Assembly (NCBI RefSeq): GCF_900116375.1
Contig: NZ_UETB01000001.1
Coordinates: 62,001 to 126,000 of the forward strand
From: Georgenia satyanarayanai
GTDB taxonomy: Bacteria > Actinomycetota > Actinomycetes > Actinomycetales > Actinomycetaceae
Length of the DNA: 64,000 nucleotides
Direction: 5' to 3'
Below are positions 24,987-34,505 of this stretch, one piece after another. A model generated the notes under the pieces. That model saw only the letters and a list, made by a program, of their open reading frames with translations, was not told the origin of the DNA and did not search any database. Position 1 is the stretch's first letter; the number at the start of each line of letters is the position of its first letter. Both the position numbers and the translations under genes were made by a program.

Positions 24987-26111
24987 GTGAACGACTACTA
25001 CGAGATCCTCGGCGTGCCGCGTACCGCGACGCAGGAGGAGATCAAGCGCGCCTACCGAAAGATGGCGCGCAAGCTCCACCCGGACGTCGCCGGGCCGGAC
25101 GCCGAGGACCGCTTCAAGGAGGTCGGGCGCGCCTACGAGGTCCTGTCCAACCCCGAGAAGCGCCAGATGTACGACCTCGGCGGGGAGTCGGCGCTCGGCG
25201 GCAACGGCGGGGGCGGGGCCGGGGCCGGCTTCGGCTTCTCCGACATCTTCGAGACCTTCTTCGGTGCCGCCGGCGGCGCGAGCCGCGGCCCCGCGCCGCG
25301 CGGGCGACGCGGCCAGGACGCCCTCATCCGCCTCGAGATCGAGCTGCGGGACGCCGTCTTCGGCGTCGACGAGGAGGTCCAGGTCGACACCGCCGTCCTG
25401 TGCGGCACCTGCAACGGCACGTGCACCCGCCCCGGCACGAGCGTGCAGACCTGCGCCGTGTGCCACGGCCGCGGCTCGGTCCAGCGGGTGGCGCGCTCCT
25501 TCCTCGGCAACGTCATGACGACCTCGCCCTGCTCCGCGTGCGGCGGCCACGGCACGACCATCCCCGACCCCTGCCCCGAGTGCTCCGGCCAGGGACGCGT
25601 GCGCAACCGCCGCACGATCCCCGTCTCGGTGCCCGCGGGCGTCGACACCGGCAACCGGATCAAGCTGACCGGCAGCGGCGAGGTCGGCCCCGGGGGCGGC
25701 CCCGCCGGCGACCTCTACGTCGAGCTCAAGGTCCGCAACCACCCGGTCTTCGCCCGGCGCGGTGACGACCTCTACGCCCGCGTCGAGATCCCCATGACGG
25801 CCGCCACGCTCGGCACCGTCCTGCACCTGGAGACCTTCGACGGTCCCGAGGAGATCGACATCGCGCCCGGCACCCAGCCCGAGGAGGTCATCACCCTCGA
25901 GGGGCTGGGTGTGGGCCGCCTCAACGGCCCCGGACGCGGCGACCTCAAGGTGCAGGTCGACGTCGAGGTGCCGACCGCTCTCGACGACCGTCAGCGCGAG
26001 CTGATCGCGGAGCTCGCCACGCTCCGCGGGGAGGAGCGGGCCGAGCCCCGCCTTGCCCCCGCGTCCAGTGGCGTCTTCTCCCGCCTGCGGGACCGCTTCT
26101 CCGGCCGCTGA
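24987..26111 (+). CDS. dnaJ: Chaperone DnaJ (type I, second actinobacterial paralogue)
   Basis: J-domain co-chaperone of DnaK: J domain with HPD ([10 protein letters not shown]), a Gly-rich linker, four zinc-finger repeats and the C-terminal client domain; 374 residues. The linkage to hrcA marks it as the DnaJ2 paralogue of Actinobacteria. The first zinc repeat reads CGTCNGTC, so the usual final Gly of CxxCxGxG is Cys; the other three are standard ([24 protein letters not shown]). GTG start 48 bp after hrcA, preceded by AGGAAG. Co-transcribed from the CIRCE promoter. Confidence 0.95.
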   Translation: MNDYYEILGVPRTATQEEIKRAYRKMARKLHPDVAGPDAEDRFKEVGRAYEVLSNPEKRQMYDLGGESALGGNGGGGAGAGFGFSDIFETFFGAAGGASRGPAPRGRRGQDALIRLEIELRDAVFGVDEEVQVDTAVLCGTCNGTCTRPGTSVQTCAVCHGRGSVQRVARSFLGNVMTTSPCSACGGHGTTIPDPCPECSGQGRVRNRRTIPVSVPAGVDTGNRIKLTGSGEVGPGGGPAGDLYVELKVRNHPVFARRGDDLYARVEIPMTAATLGTVLHLETFDGPEEIDIAPGTQPEEVITLEGLGVGRLNGPGRGDLKVQVDVEVPTALDDRQRELIAELATLRGEERAEPRLAPASSGVFSRLRDRFSGR

Positions 26112-26869
26112 TGAGCGCGCCCGTCTTCCTCGGCGCGCCCGAGGACCTTGCCGCGGCACGCGCCGGGGCGGTGCTCACCGTCCGCGGTCCCGAGGCGCGC
26201 CACGCCGTCTCCGTGCGGCGCGTGCGGGCCGGTGAGGTGGTCGACGTCGTCGACGGCGAGGGCACGCGAGCCCGCGGAGAGGTCACCACCGCCGCGGGGG
26301 AGGAGCTCGCCGTCGCCGTCACCGAGGTCACCCGCGAGCCCGCGCCCGCGGTGCGGCTCGTCCTCGTCCAGGCCCTGGCCAAGGGCGGGCGTGACGAGCA
26401 GGCGGTGGAGACCGCCACCGAGGTGGGGATCGACGCCGTGCTGCCGTGGCAGAGCGAGCGCTGCGTGTCCGTGTGGGCCGGGAAGAAGGCCGTCAAGGGG
26501 CGCGAGCGGTGGCAGGCCGTCGCGCTCGCCGCGACCAAGCAGTCCCGCCGCGCCCGCCTGCCGGAGGTCGAGGAGCTCGTTGTCGGCACGCAGCTGCTCG
26601 CCCGGGTCGCGTCCGTCGTCGACGGCGGGGGCGCTGTCGTCGTCCTCCACGAGGAGGCGACCGTGCCGCTGTCCACCGTCGCGCTGCCGGAGGCGGGCGA
26701 GGTGCTGCTCGTCGTCGGCCCCGAGGGTGGCCTGAGCCAGCGGGAGGTGAGCGACCTGACCGAGCGTGGCGCCGTCGTCGTCCGCCTCGGCCCGCACGTC
26801 ATGCGCACCTCCACGGCCGGCCCGGTGGCCGCCGCCCTCCTCTCGGACCGCCTCGGCCGCTGGTCCTGA
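26111..26869 (+). CDS. rsmE: 16S rRNA (uracil1498-N3)-methyltransferase
   Basis: SPOUT-class methyltransferase acting on U1498 of 16S rRNA with SAM. The 252-residue protein has the N-terminal PUA-like segment (RGPEARHAVSVRRVRAGEVV), the RsmE helix GRDEQAVETATEVGIDAVLPW, and the SAM-binding trefoil knot (LLVVGPEGGLSQREV, then HVMRTSTAGP). Its ATG shares one base with the dnaJ stop. The hrcA-dnaJ-rsmE order is standard. Confidence 0.94.
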   Translation: MSAPVFLGAPEDLAAARAGAVLTVRGPEARHAVSVRRVRAGEVVDVVDGEGTRARGEVTTAAGEELAVAVTEVTREPAPAVRLVLVQALAKGGRDEQAVETATEVGIDAVLPWQSERCVSVWAGKKAVKGRERWQAVALAATKQSRRARLPEVEELVVGTQLLARVASVVDGGGAVVVLHEEATVPLSTVALPEAGEVLLVVGPEGGLSQREVSDLTERGAVVVRLGPHVMRTSTAGPVAAALLSDRLGRWS

Positions 26870-27071
26870 CGCGCCCCCCGACGTCGCACTTGGTGACCTG
26901 ACTGACGGTGATGGCCGGCGGACCGTCGCTCAGCCCACCACCTGCGACGGTTCCGGGGGACGACGTCTCGGGGGAAGGTGAGGGACGGGAAGTTTCCGGT
27001 GGCCCTCGCCGTTATGCTCTTTCGTACGTCTTCACCCCCAGCCAGGAGGAAACGGGGCCACGCCCCTGCCC

Positions 27072-28118
27072 ATGCCACACAGCGACGACGCGTCCAGGAC
27101 GGACGCGGTGCTCCAGCACCAGATCACGATCCCCGACGACGTGCCCATGGTCTTCCTCCTCGGCCAGCGTGACGAGGTCCTGCGGGCCGTCGAGTCGGGC
27201 TTTCCCGCCGTCGACATCCACGTGCGCGGCAACGTCGTGTCCTTCTCCGGCCCCGCCGGGGACGTCGCGCTCGCCGAGCGCCTGGTCGACGAGCTCGCCG
27301 CGGTCGCCCGCAGCGGGCAGGCGCTGACCGCCGACGCCGTCGAGCGCGCCATCCGCATGCTCACCGCGCCCACCGGCGAGCGGCCCGCCGACATCCTCAC
27401 CCTCGACATCCTCTCCAGCCGCGGTCGCACCATCCGCCCCAAGACGCTGGGCCAGAAGACGTACGTCGACGCGATCGACGAGCACACGATCACCTTCGGC
27501 GTGGGCCCGGCCGGCACCGGCAAGACCTACCTCGCCATGGCCAAGGCCGTGCACGCCCTGCAGTCCAAGCGCGTCAACCGGATCGTCCTCACCCGCCCCG
27601 CCGTCGAGGCGGGGGAGCGGCTGGGCTACCTGCCCGGCACGCTCAACGACAAGATCGACCCGTACCTGCGTCCGCTGTACGACGCGCTGCACGACATGCT
27701 CGACCCCGAGTCGATCCCCAAGCTCATGGCCGCCGGCACCATCGAGGTCGCCCCGCTCGCCTACATGCGCGGGCGCACGCTCAACGACGCCTTCATCATC
27801 CTCGACGAGGCCCAGAACACCTCGCCCGAGCAGATGAAGATGTTCCTCACCCGGCTCGGGTTCAACTCACGCGTCGTCGTCACCGGTGACGTCACCCAGG
27901 TCGACCTGCCCAGCGGCACCTCCTCCGGGCTGCGGGTGGTGGAGGACATCCTCGACGGCATCGAGGACGTCGCGTTCTGCCGCCTCACCTCGGCGGACGT
28001 CGTCCGCCACCGCCTGGTCTCGGAGATCATCGACGCCTACGAGCGGTGGGACGCCGGACCGAGCGGCGGCAACCGCGCACAGCGACGGACCGGCGCGCGC
28101 CGGGAGGGACGAGCATGA
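27072..28118 (+). CDS. phoH: PhoH-like ATPase
   Basis: A 348-residue PhoH/YbeZ P-loop ATPase: N-terminal KH-like segment ([16 protein letters not shown]), Walker [14 protein letters not shown], Walker [10 protein letters not shown]. It acts in RNA metabolism with YbeY, whose gene follows with a 4-bp overlap. The best Shine-Dalgarno (AGGAGG) is about 23 nt before this ATG, so a non-ATG start in between (an in-frame CTG at 27066) is possible. The 200-bp gap before it (26870-27071) contains no recognisable gene and probably the operon promoter. Confidence 0.93.
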   Translation: MPHSDDASRTDAVLQHQITIPDDVPMVFLLGQRDEVLRAVESGFPAVDIHVRGNVVSFSGPAGDVALAERLVDELAAVARSGQALTADAVERAIRMLTAPTGERPADILTLDILSSRGRTIRPKTLGQKTYVDAIDEHTITFGVGPAGTGKTYLAMAKAVHALQSKRVNRIVLTRPAVEAGERLGYLPGTLNDKIDPYLRPLYDALHDMLDPESIPKLMAAGTIEVAPLAYMRGRTLNDAFIILDEAQNTSPEQMKMFLTRLGFNSRVVVTGDVTQVDLPSGTSSGLRVVEDILDGIEDVAFCRLTSADVVRHRLVSEIIDAYERWDAGPSGGNRAQRRTGARREGRA

Positions 28119-28567
28119 GCACCGAGGTCGCCAACGAGTCCGGCTACGAGGTCGACGAGGCGGAGTTCTCCGCGCTCGCGAGCTACGTCCTCGAGCAGAT
28201 GCACGTGCACCCGCAGGCCGAGCTGTCGATCATGTTCGTCACCAGCGACGTCATGACCGAGCTCCACGTCAAGTGGATGGACGAGCCGGGCCCCACCGAC
28301 GTCCTGTCCTTCCCCATGGACGAGCTGCGTCCCGGCCGGCCGGGCGAGGAGCCCGTCGAGGGCATGCTCGGTGACATCGTGCTGTGCCCGGAGGTCGCCG
28401 CCTCGCAGGCCAAGGCCGCCGGCCACAGCACCGCCGAGGAGCTCCTCCTCCTCACGACGCACGGCATCCTCCACCTCCTCGGCTACGACCACGCCGAGCC
28501 CGAGGAGGAGAAGGAGATGTTCGCGCTGCAGCGCCGGCTGCTGCTCACCTTCCTCGCCGGGCGCTGA
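28115..28567 (+). CDS. ybeY: Endoribonuclease YbeY
   Basis: Zinc-dependent RNase for 16S rRNA 3' maturation and ribosome quality control. The 150-residue product contains the metal motif [11 protein letters not shown]. The ATG at 28115 overlaps the phoH stop (ATGA) and has GGGAGG 8 nt upstream. The phoH-ybeY-CNNM-era series is a conserved bacterial operon. Confidence 0.95.
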   Translation: MSTEVANESGYEVDEAEFSALASYVLEQMHVHPQAELSIMFVTSDVMTELHVKWMDEPGPTDVLSFPMDELRPGRPGEEPVEGMLGDIVLCPEVAASQAKAAGHSTAEELLLLTTHGILHLLGYDHAEPEEEKEMFALQRRLLLTFLAGR

Positions 28568-28568
28568 C

Positions 28569-29873
28569 ATGGACGGACTGCTCTCCGACATCCCCGAGTG
28601 GTGGCTGCTCGTCCTCGCGCTCGTCGCCCTCGTCCTCACCGCCGTGCTGGTCGCGGCCGAGGCCGCCCTGCGGCGCATCGGGCGCACCGCGCTCAGCGAG
28701 CTGCACGTCGCCGACCGGCCGCGCGCCGAGCGCGTCGAGCGGCTCGCCGACACCCGTGAGGACGCGCTGCCCGCGCTGGCCCTGGCACGCGTCCTCGCGG
28801 AGATGACGACGGCGGTCGCCCTCACCCTCGTCGTCGCCGACCTCCTGCCCGAGTGGTGGCAGGTGCTGCTCACCGCCGTCGTCGTCACGGCCCTGCTCGT
28901 GGCGGTCGTCGCCGGCTCCGGGCCGCGGCGGCTGGGCACCCGCCAGCCCGGGCGGGTGCTGCACGCCCTGCTGCCCCTCGTCGGGGCCGTCCTCGCCGTC
29001 ACCCGCCCCGCCGTCGCCGTCGCCCGGGCGCTGACGCCCAAGCCGACGCTCACGGAGGCCGAGGCGCGCGAGGAGGCCGCCGAGGACCTGCGTGACATGG
29101 TCGACCGCGTGAGCCAGTCCGAGCAGCTCGCCGACGAGGAGCGCACGATGCTCCAGTCGATGTTCGAGCTCGGCAGCACCCTCGTGCGCGAGGTCATGGT
29201 GCCGCGGCCGGACATGGTGACGATGGACGCCGACCGGCCGCTCACCAAGGCCCTGGCCCTGTTCGTGCGCTCCGGGTTCTCCCGCGTGCCCGTCGTCGGG
29301 GAGTCCGTCGACGACGTGTGCGGCATCCTCTACCTCAAGGACGTCCTGCGCCGGACCCACATGCGGCCCGACGCCGGCTCCGACCTCGTCGAGTCCGTGG
29401 CCCGTGAGGCCGTCTTCGTGCCCGAGACGATCCTCGTCGACGACCTGCTGCGCGACATGCAGGCGAAGAACTTCCACATCGCGATGGTCGTCGACGAGTA
29501 CGGCGGCATCGCCGGTCTGGTCACCATCGAGGACCTCCTCGAGGAGCTCGTCGGTGAGCTCACCGACGAGCACGACCGTGCTGAGCCCGTCGTCGAGGAG
29601 CTCGACGACGGCCTCGTCCGGGTGCCCGCGCGGCTGCCCGTCGACGAGCTCGGGGAGCTCTTCGGCCTCGAGCTCGACGACGACGACGTCGACTCCGCGG
29701 GCGGACTGCTCGCCAAGGCGCTGGGCAAGGTCCCGATCCCCGGGGCCGAGGTCGAGGTCGCCGGTCTGCACCTGCAGGCCGAGCGCGCGGGCGGGCGACG
29801 CCGCCAGATCGCCACCATCCTGGCGCGGGCCGTCGAGGCGCCCGAGCACGACGAAGAGGACGAGAGCTCATGA
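28569..29873 (+). CDS. CNNM/CorC (HlyC)-family membrane protein with CBS pair
   Basis: A 434-residue protein: DUF21-type transmembrane N-terminus (WWLLVLALVALVLTAVLVAAE and two more hydrophobic stretches to about residue 160), a tandem CBS pair (from VREVMVPRPDMVTMD to VDEYGGIAGLVTIEDLLEEL) and a C-terminal CorC/HlyC domain. Family members transport or sense Mg2+/Co2+. It starts one base after the ybeY stop, and its stop overlaps era by 4 bp, so it belongs to the same operon. Confidence 0.9.
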   Translation: MDGLLSDIPEWWLLVLALVALVLTAVLVAAEAALRRIGRTALSELHVADRPRAERVERLADTREDALPALALARVLAEMTTAVALTLVVADLLPEWWQVLLTAVVVTALLVAVVAGSGPRRLGTRQPGRVLHALLPLVGAVLAVTRPAVAVARALTPKPTLTEAEAREEAAEDLRDMVDRVSQSEQLADEERTMLQSMFELGSTLVREVMVPRPDMVTMDADRPLTKALALFVRSGFSRVPVVGESVDDVCGILYLKDVLRRTHMRPDAGSDLVESVAREAVFVPETILVDDLLRDMQAKNFHIAMVVDEYGGIAGLVTIEDLLEELVGELTDEHDRAEPVVEELDDGLVRVPARLPVDELGELFGLELDDDDVDSAGGLLAKALGKVPIPGAEVEVAGLHLQAERAGGRRRQIATILARAVEAPEHDEEDESS

Positions 29874-30775
29874 CGTACTCGTGGCCCGAGGGCTACCGAG
29901 CGGGGTTCGCCTCGATGGTCGGACGCCCCAACGCGGGCAAGTCCACCCTGACGAACGCGCTGGTCGGACAGAAGGTGGCCATCACCTCCGGCCGGCCCCA
30001 GACGACCCGGCACGCCGTGCGCGGCATCGTCCACCGCGAGGACGGGCAGCTCGTGCTCGTCGACACCCCGGGCCTGCACCGGCCGCGCACCCTGCTGGGG
30101 GAGCGGCTCAACGACCTCGTGCGCGACACGATGGGCGAGGTCGACGTCGTCGTCTTCTGCCTGCCCGCCGACGAGAGGATCGGTCCCGGTGACAAGTTCA
30201 TCGCCCGCGAGCTCGCCGAGCTGCGCACCCCCGTCGTCGCCGTCGCCACGAAGAGCGACACGGTGGGCCGCGAGCGGCTGGCCGAGCACCTCCTCGAGAT
30301 CGACGCGCTCGGCGACTGGGCGGAGATCGTGCCCGTCTCGGCCAAGCGCGGCGAGCAGGTCGACGTCCTCGCCGACGTCCTCCTCGCGCAGATGCCGGAG
30401 TCGCCGCCGCTGTACCCCGAGGGGGAGCTCACCGACGAGCCGGAGGTCGTGATGATCGCCGAGCTCGTCCGCGAGGCCGCCCTCGAGGGCGTGCGCGACG
30501 AGCTGCCCCACTCGCTGGCCGTCGTCGTCGAGGAGATCGTCGAGCGTGAGGGCCGCAAGGACCTGCTCGACGTGCGCGTCAACCTCTACGTCGAGCGGGA
30601 CTCGCAGAAGGCCATCGTCATCGGCCGCGCCGGCTCGCGCCTGCGTGAGGTCGGCACCCGCAGCCGCCGCGGCATCGAGATGCTCCTCGGCACGCGGGTG
30701 TACCTCGACCTCCACGTCAAGGTCGCCAAGGACTGGCAGCGCGACCCCAAGCTCCTCGGCCGCCTGGGCTTCTAA
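29870..30775 (+). CDS. era: GTPase Era
   Basis: Essential GTPase in 30S assembly that binds the 3' end of 16S rRNA. The 301-residue product has G1 GRPNAGKSTLTNAL, G3 DTPGLHRP, G4 ATKSD and a C-terminal KH domain (VNLYVERDSQKAIVIGRAG). Last gene of the phoH-ybeY-CNNM-era run. Followed after 17 bp by an inverted repeat that may act as terminator. Confidence 0.97.
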   Translation: MTYSWPEGYRAGFASMVGRPNAGKSTLTNALVGQKVAITSGRPQTTRHAVRGIVHREDGQLVLVDTPGLHRPRTLLGERLNDLVRDTMGEVDVVVFCLPADERIGPGDKFIARELAELRTPVVAVATKSDTVGRERLAEHLLEIDALGDWAEIVPVSAKRGEQVDVLADVLLAQMPESPPLYPEGELTDEPEVVMIAELVREAALEGVRDELPHSLAVVVEEIVEREGRKDLLDVRVNLYVERDSQKAIVIGRAGSRLREVGTRSRRGIEMLLGTRVYLDLHVKVAKDWQRDPKLLGRLGF

Positions 30776-30780
30776 CCCCG

Positions 30781-30858
30781 CCCCCTCCCGCCGAGTACGC
30801 ACCTACGGTCACGTTGGGCGCCCTGGCGGGGCATCAGATCGACCGTAAGTGCGTACTC
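30781..30858. repeat. Family-B inverted repeat (B1)
   Basis: A CCCCCTCCCGCC tract runs into GAGTACGCACCTACGGTC (30793-30810), which pairs with GACCGTAAGTGCGTACTC (30841-30858) with one mismatch around a 30-nt loop. It sits between convergent era and the AbiEi-like gene, so it could end transcription both ways. A second element with closely related arms (B2, 32034-32099) lies on the other side of that gene. Confidence 0.85.
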
Positions 30859-30862
30859 GCGT

Positions 30863-31930
30863 TCAGGAGTGTGGGCGGAGGGCTGTGCCGTAGAGGAGCT
30901 CCGGTACGGGGGTCAGCTCCGCGCGCACCTCACGCGGGAGCACTGACAGCATGCGGGCGAACGCACGGTCCGGGTCGAACACGTCGCCCTTGCTGAACCG
31001 TCGCAGGACGTGGTCCCGGTTCTCGCGGATGAGGTCCTCGCGGTGCTTCTCCGCCAGGACTGCGGCCACTGCTCCGTCGACGGAGTCGACCAGCCCTTCA
31101 CCGGGCACGTACTTGATCTCGCCGTCGTACTCGAGGAGGACGACGTAGACGACGGTCGAGCCGTCAGCGCGCCGCAGGGTCCATCTCCATCCGAGGTCGA
31201 CGTAGAAGGTCCCCCCACGGGTGTGCACCGGCATCTGCACCTCGGGCGCGGGCAGGCCACGGGAGACGGCGACCCATCGGAGCACCGTCTCCATCGGCGA
31301 CTCGGCGTACGGGTCGGCAGCGGCGATGACGGCACGCGCCTGCCGTCGGCCTCGCGGTGGTCCCGTGTCCACCATGTGCCGGAGGCGGCGCCGGAGCTCG
31401 GCGACGCGCGCAACCTCCGCCTCCTTGGTGCGTCGATCGGCGTGGAGGATCGCGCGCATGCCGCTGTCTGCGACGGCGAGCGCGTCTCGTGGGCGCATGG
31501 TGCGGGCACAGTCCGCGATCGTGCGTTCGAGCGTCGTGACGCGTAGTCCGTCGAGGGTGGCCACGTCGTTGTGGGCGAGCCTCGCGTGATGACGCCAGAG
31601 GGAGCTCTTGGCGTGCATGTTCGGCCGGGTGCTCTGGCTGACTTCCGGACGCTCAGGGACGGTCAGCACCCACAGCCCGTGGAGGAGAGCTGCGGAGGCG
31701 TGGCTGAAGGCAGCGTCGTTGCTCAGCTTGCTCCGTGTCGAGGCGATCATGGCCAGGGCGTGGCTCTCTGCCTCCTCCCAGTGCTTGCCCACCGGCAGTG
31801 GTGGCACCAGTGCGCCCCGGCGCACGCTCACGGACTCACCCGACCGCAGAGCTGCTCGCGCCGCACGTCTGCCGACCACCGAGGTGAGTGAGGCGGTCGG
31901 AACGCCGCGGGGTTCGATGACCAGGCCCAT
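30863..31930 (-). CDS. AbiEi-like/DUF559-like protein (putative nuclease fold)
   Basis: A 355-residue protein of the actinobacterial type often annotated as AbiEi-family antitoxin domain plus C-terminal DUF559/Vsr-like region. N-terminal part: VVGRRAARAALRSGESVSVR and FSHASAALLHGLW; C-terminal part: ESPMETVLRWVAVSRGLP, VDLGWRW, LEYDGEIKYV and EKHREDLIRE, the E...D...ExDxxxK pattern of a PD-(D/E)XK-like fold. No partner toxin gene is adjacent. The ATG at 31930 lacks a Shine-Dalgarno; an in-frame Met at 32020 is possible. Base composition looks less GC-biased than its neighbours, and family-B repeats lie on both sides, suggesting transfer. Confidence 0.7.
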   Translation of the reverse strand: MGLVIEPRGVPTASLTSVVGRRAARAALRSGESVSVRRGALVPPLPVGKHWEEAESHALAMIASTRSKLSNDAAFSHASAALLHGLWVLTVPERPEVSQSTRPNMHAKSSLWRHHARLAHNDVATLDGLRVTTLERTIADCARTMRPRDALAVADSGMRAILHADRRTKEAEVARVAELRRRLRHMVDTGPPRGRRQARAVIAAADPYAESPMETVLRWVAVSRGLPAPEVQMPVHTRGGTFYVDLGWRWTLRRADGSTVVYVVLLEYDGEIKYVPGEGLVDSVDGAVAAVLAEKHREDLIRENRDHVLRRFSKGDVFDPDRAFARMLSVLPREVRAELTPVPELLYGTALRPHS

Positions 31931-32033
31931 GGGGAGATCATCGACGCGGCCGCACCCGCGAGCGTCGACGGTGTCGCGGCCCGGTGGACACCGGTGTCGC
32001 GCCCCGCACATGTGCAGCACCCCGCCTTCCTGC

Positions 32034-32116
32034 GAGTACGCACATACGGGCGAGTTTCAGGCGTTCCGAGGCCACCCTGCTGACCGTATGTGCGTATTCG
32101 GCGGAGGGGGGGACGG
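32034..32116. repeat. Family-B inverted repeat (B2)
   Basis: GAGTACGCACATACGG (32034-32049) pairs with CCGTATGTGCGTATTC (32084-32099), one mismatch, 34-nt loop, followed by GGCGGAGGGGGGGACGG, the complement of the pyrimidine tract seen in B1. It lies between the divergent AbiEi-like gene and the alpha/beta-hydrolase gene, so it cannot be a terminator for either. It could be an operator or a mobile palindromic element. Confidence 0.85.
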
Positions 32117-32163
32117 AGGGGCGGCGGGGGTGGGGTGGGTGGGGGTGCGTCTACCCTGGCTCG

Positions 32164-33645
32164 GTGAGGTCGTGGAGAGTCGCCGTGACGGTGGTCGCGG
32201 TCCTGCTGTTCGGGCTCATCGGCACCGTCGCCGGGCCCGGCTGGCACCCGCAGCCGCTGCAGCAGACCCTCGTCGTCCAGACGCCCGACGTCGCGATCGG
32301 CGGCGACGTCGCCACCGACCCGGTCGGCACCTACGAGACCCGCACGGAGAGCTTCACCGTCGAGCTCGACGGCGCCACCGTCCGGGCGACCGTCCACGAA
32401 CCCGTCGGCGCGCCCGGCCCACGCCCCGGCCTCGTCTTCATGCACGGCGCCGGGACCGCCACCCACGACAACTTCTGGCAGATCACCGAGGCGCTCGCCA
32501 GCGCCGGCGTCGTCTCCCTGGTCCCGGACAAGCGGATGGACACCTACAGCGCCCGTTTCCGCGACTACCCGGCGATGGCCGAGGACTACATGCACAGCTG
32601 GCGGGCGCTCGCGGCCCGGCCGGGCGTGGACCCGGACCGGGTGGGCTTCTACGCCGAGAGCGAGGGCGCCTTCGTCGCCCCGGTCGCCGCCGCGGAGCAC
32701 CCCGAGGTGGCCCACGTCGTCCTCGTCTCCGCGCCCGTCGTCCCCGCGCGGGAGCAGTTCGCCCTCGCCACCGACACCTACCTGCGCAACCTCGGCGCCC
32801 CGGAGCAGCTGCTGCGCGCGGTGCCCCGGCTGCTGGGAAGCGAGATCCCCGGCGGCGGCTTCGTCTACGCCGACTTCGACGTCAGCCCCTACCAGCAGCG
32901 CATGGACCAGCCCGTCCTCATGGTCTACGGCACCGAGGACGTGTCGATGCCGGTCGTCCAGGCCCCCGCCAAGGTCATCGCCGACCTCACCGAGGCGGGC
33001 AACGGCGGCTACACGGTGCGCTACTTCGAGGGCGCCAACCACGGCATCCGCATCGACGACGCGCTCGCCCCCGGCTTCCCGGACGCCCTGGCCCGGTGGG
33101 TGCAGGGCCTGCCCGAGACCGCCGACGCCCAGCCGCGCATCGCCGGCGGCCAGCCCGAGCAGCGCTTCCGCGCCGACCCGGTCGACAGCCCCCGCTGGTA
33201 CGCGTCGGGCGACATGATCGTCCTCACCCTCGTCGGCCCGGTCGCGCTCCTCGCCCTGGGGCCGGTGCTCTGGCTGCTCACCCGGTTCGTGCGCCGCCCC
33301 AGCGAGCCGCTGCCCGCGCCGCTGGCCCGCGCCACGGCGGCGCTCGCGATGGGGGTGCTCGCCGTGTGGACGCTGTTCATCTCCTACCTCCTGGTCGTCG
33401 CGGACCTCGCGCTCAACTACGAGACGAACGACGTCGCCGTCCAGGGCGGCTGGCTCGGGGTGCAGGCCGTGGCCATCGGGACGACGGCGGTGGGCGTCTG
33501 GTCGGCCACCACGTGGCTGCGCGTGCGGCGCAGCGGCATGCGCACCGGGACGGTCGGCACGATCACGCTCGTCGGCGTCCACCTCGGGGCGCTCGTCCTG
33601 CTCCTCGCCGCCGGCTACTGGGGCGTCTTCCCCACGGTCTGGTGA
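32164..33645 (+). CDS. Membrane-anchored alpha/beta hydrolase with C-terminal transmembrane domain
   Basis: A 493-residue protein. It has an N-terminal signal anchor (VAVTVVAVLLFGLIGTVAG), an extracytoplasmic alpha/beta-hydrolase domain with MHGAGTATHDNFW (oxyanion region), nucleophile elbow FYAESEGAFVAP (Ser in AESEG, a variant of GxSxG), acid YGTEDVSMP and EGANHGIR with the His. Four helices follow from about residue 350. Substrate unknown; the dienelactone-hydrolase-like layout suggests an esterase. The GTG start was chosen so that the signal anchor begins the protein. Confidence 0.8.
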   Translation: MRSWRVAVTVVAVLLFGLIGTVAGPGWHPQPLQQTLVVQTPDVAIGGDVATDPVGTYETRTESFTVELDGATVRATVHEPVGAPGPRPGLVFMHGAGTATHDNFWQITEALASAGVVSLVPDKRMDTYSARFRDYPAMAEDYMHSWRALAARPGVDPDRVGFYAESEGAFVAPVAAAEHPEVAHVVLVSAPVVPAREQFALATDTYLRNLGAPEQLLRAVPRLLGSEIPGGGFVYADFDVSPYQQRMDQPVLMVYGTEDVSMPVVQAPAKVIADLTEAGNGGYTVRYFEGANHGIRIDDALAPGFPDALARWVQGLPETADAQPRIAGGQPEQRFRADPVDSPRWYASGDMIVLTLVGPVALLALGPVLWLLTRFVRRPSEPLPAPLARATAALAMGVLAVWTLFISYLLVVADLALNYETNDVAVQGGWLGVQAVAIGTTAVGVWSATTWLRVRRSGMRTGTVGTITLVGVHLGALVLLLAAGYWGVFPTVW

Positions 33646-33668
33646 CCGCGGCGCCTTCCGCGCTCCCG

Positions 33669-33674
33669 TAGGAT
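33669..33674 (+). promoter_or_regulatory. Possible -10 element for the phosphatase-kinase operon
   Basis: TAGGAT lies 27 bp upstream of the PP2C ATG, in the only gap (33646-33701) before the long rightward cluster. No convincing -35 hexamer is present at the usual spacing. Confidence 0.4.
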
Positions 33675-33701
33675 CCCCCTCGGAACGGCGAGAGGAAGCG
33701 G

Positions 33702-34505
33702 ATGCAGATCCACTGGGGCGTGGCCACCGACGCGGGTGGCCGACGCCAGGCGAACGAGGACTCCGTGCTCGCGCAGCCACCGGTCTTCGCCGTCGCCGAC
33801 GGCATGGGCGGGCACGCGCGCGGCGACATGGCCAGCCGCACGGTGGTGACCGAGCTGGAGAACCTCGCCCGCTCGGAGCGGCCGCTGCGCCCGGAGGACG
33901 TCTCCGCCGCGCTCGTCCGCGCCGGCGAGCGGATCCGCGGGACCATGGCGGGGGAGGACGCCGTGGCCGGGACGACCGTGGCCGGCGCGATCCTCACCGA
34001 GGAGGACGGCAAGCCCTTCTGGCTCGTCTTCAACGTCGGCGACTCCCGCGTCTACCGCTGGACCGCGCAGGCCCTCGAGCAGGTGAGCGTGGACCACTCC
34101 CTGGTCCAGGAGATGGTCGACTCCGGCACGATCAGCCGCGCCGAGGCCCGCCGCCACCCCCAGCGCAACGTCATCACCCGGGCGGTCGGCACCGGCGCCG
34201 TGCCCGAGATCGACTTCTGGATGCTCCGCGCCGGCGGGCCGGACCGGCTCGTCCTGTGCAGCGACGGCCTCTTCGGGGAGCTCGAGGACGGCGAGATCGC
34301 CGAGGTCGTCTCGGGCGCCACCCACCCCCACGAGGCCGCCGCCACCCTCCTCGACCGCGCCGTCCAGGGCGGCGGCGCGAACGACAACGTCTCCGTCGTC
34401 GTCGTCGCGGCCGGCGGGGACGCCGACGTCGACAGCACCGAGCGGCGCGCCGGCGAGGACCACGGGTCCACGCTCCCGCGCGCCGAGGCAGGAGCAGGCC
34501 GATGA
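33702..34505 (+). CDS. PP2C-type Ser/Thr protein phosphatase
   Basis: A 267-residue PPM-family phosphatase of the PrpC/PstP type: GRRQANEDSVL and VADGMGGHARGD supply the metal-binding aspartates, with FNVGDSRVYRW, LVLCSDGLF and GGGANDNVSVVVV downstream. No membrane helix, so cytoplasmic, unlike mycobacterial PstP. It should reverse phosphorylation by the receptor kinase two genes on. Its stop overlaps the FHA gene start by 4 bp. Shine-Dalgarno GAGAGGAAG. Confidence 0.95.
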   Translation: MQIHWGVATDAGGRRQANEDSVLAQPPVFAVADGMGGHARGDMASRTVVTELENLARSERPLRPEDVSAALVRAGERIRGTMAGEDAVAGTTVAGAILTEEDGKPFWLVFNVGDSRVYRWTAQALEQVSVDHSLVQEMVDSGTISRAEARRHPQRNVITRAVGTGAVPEIDFWMLRAGGPDRLVLCSDGLFGELEDGEIAEVVSGATHPHEAAATLLDRAVQGGGANDNVSVVVVAAGGDADVDSTERRAGEDHGSTLPRAEAGAGR

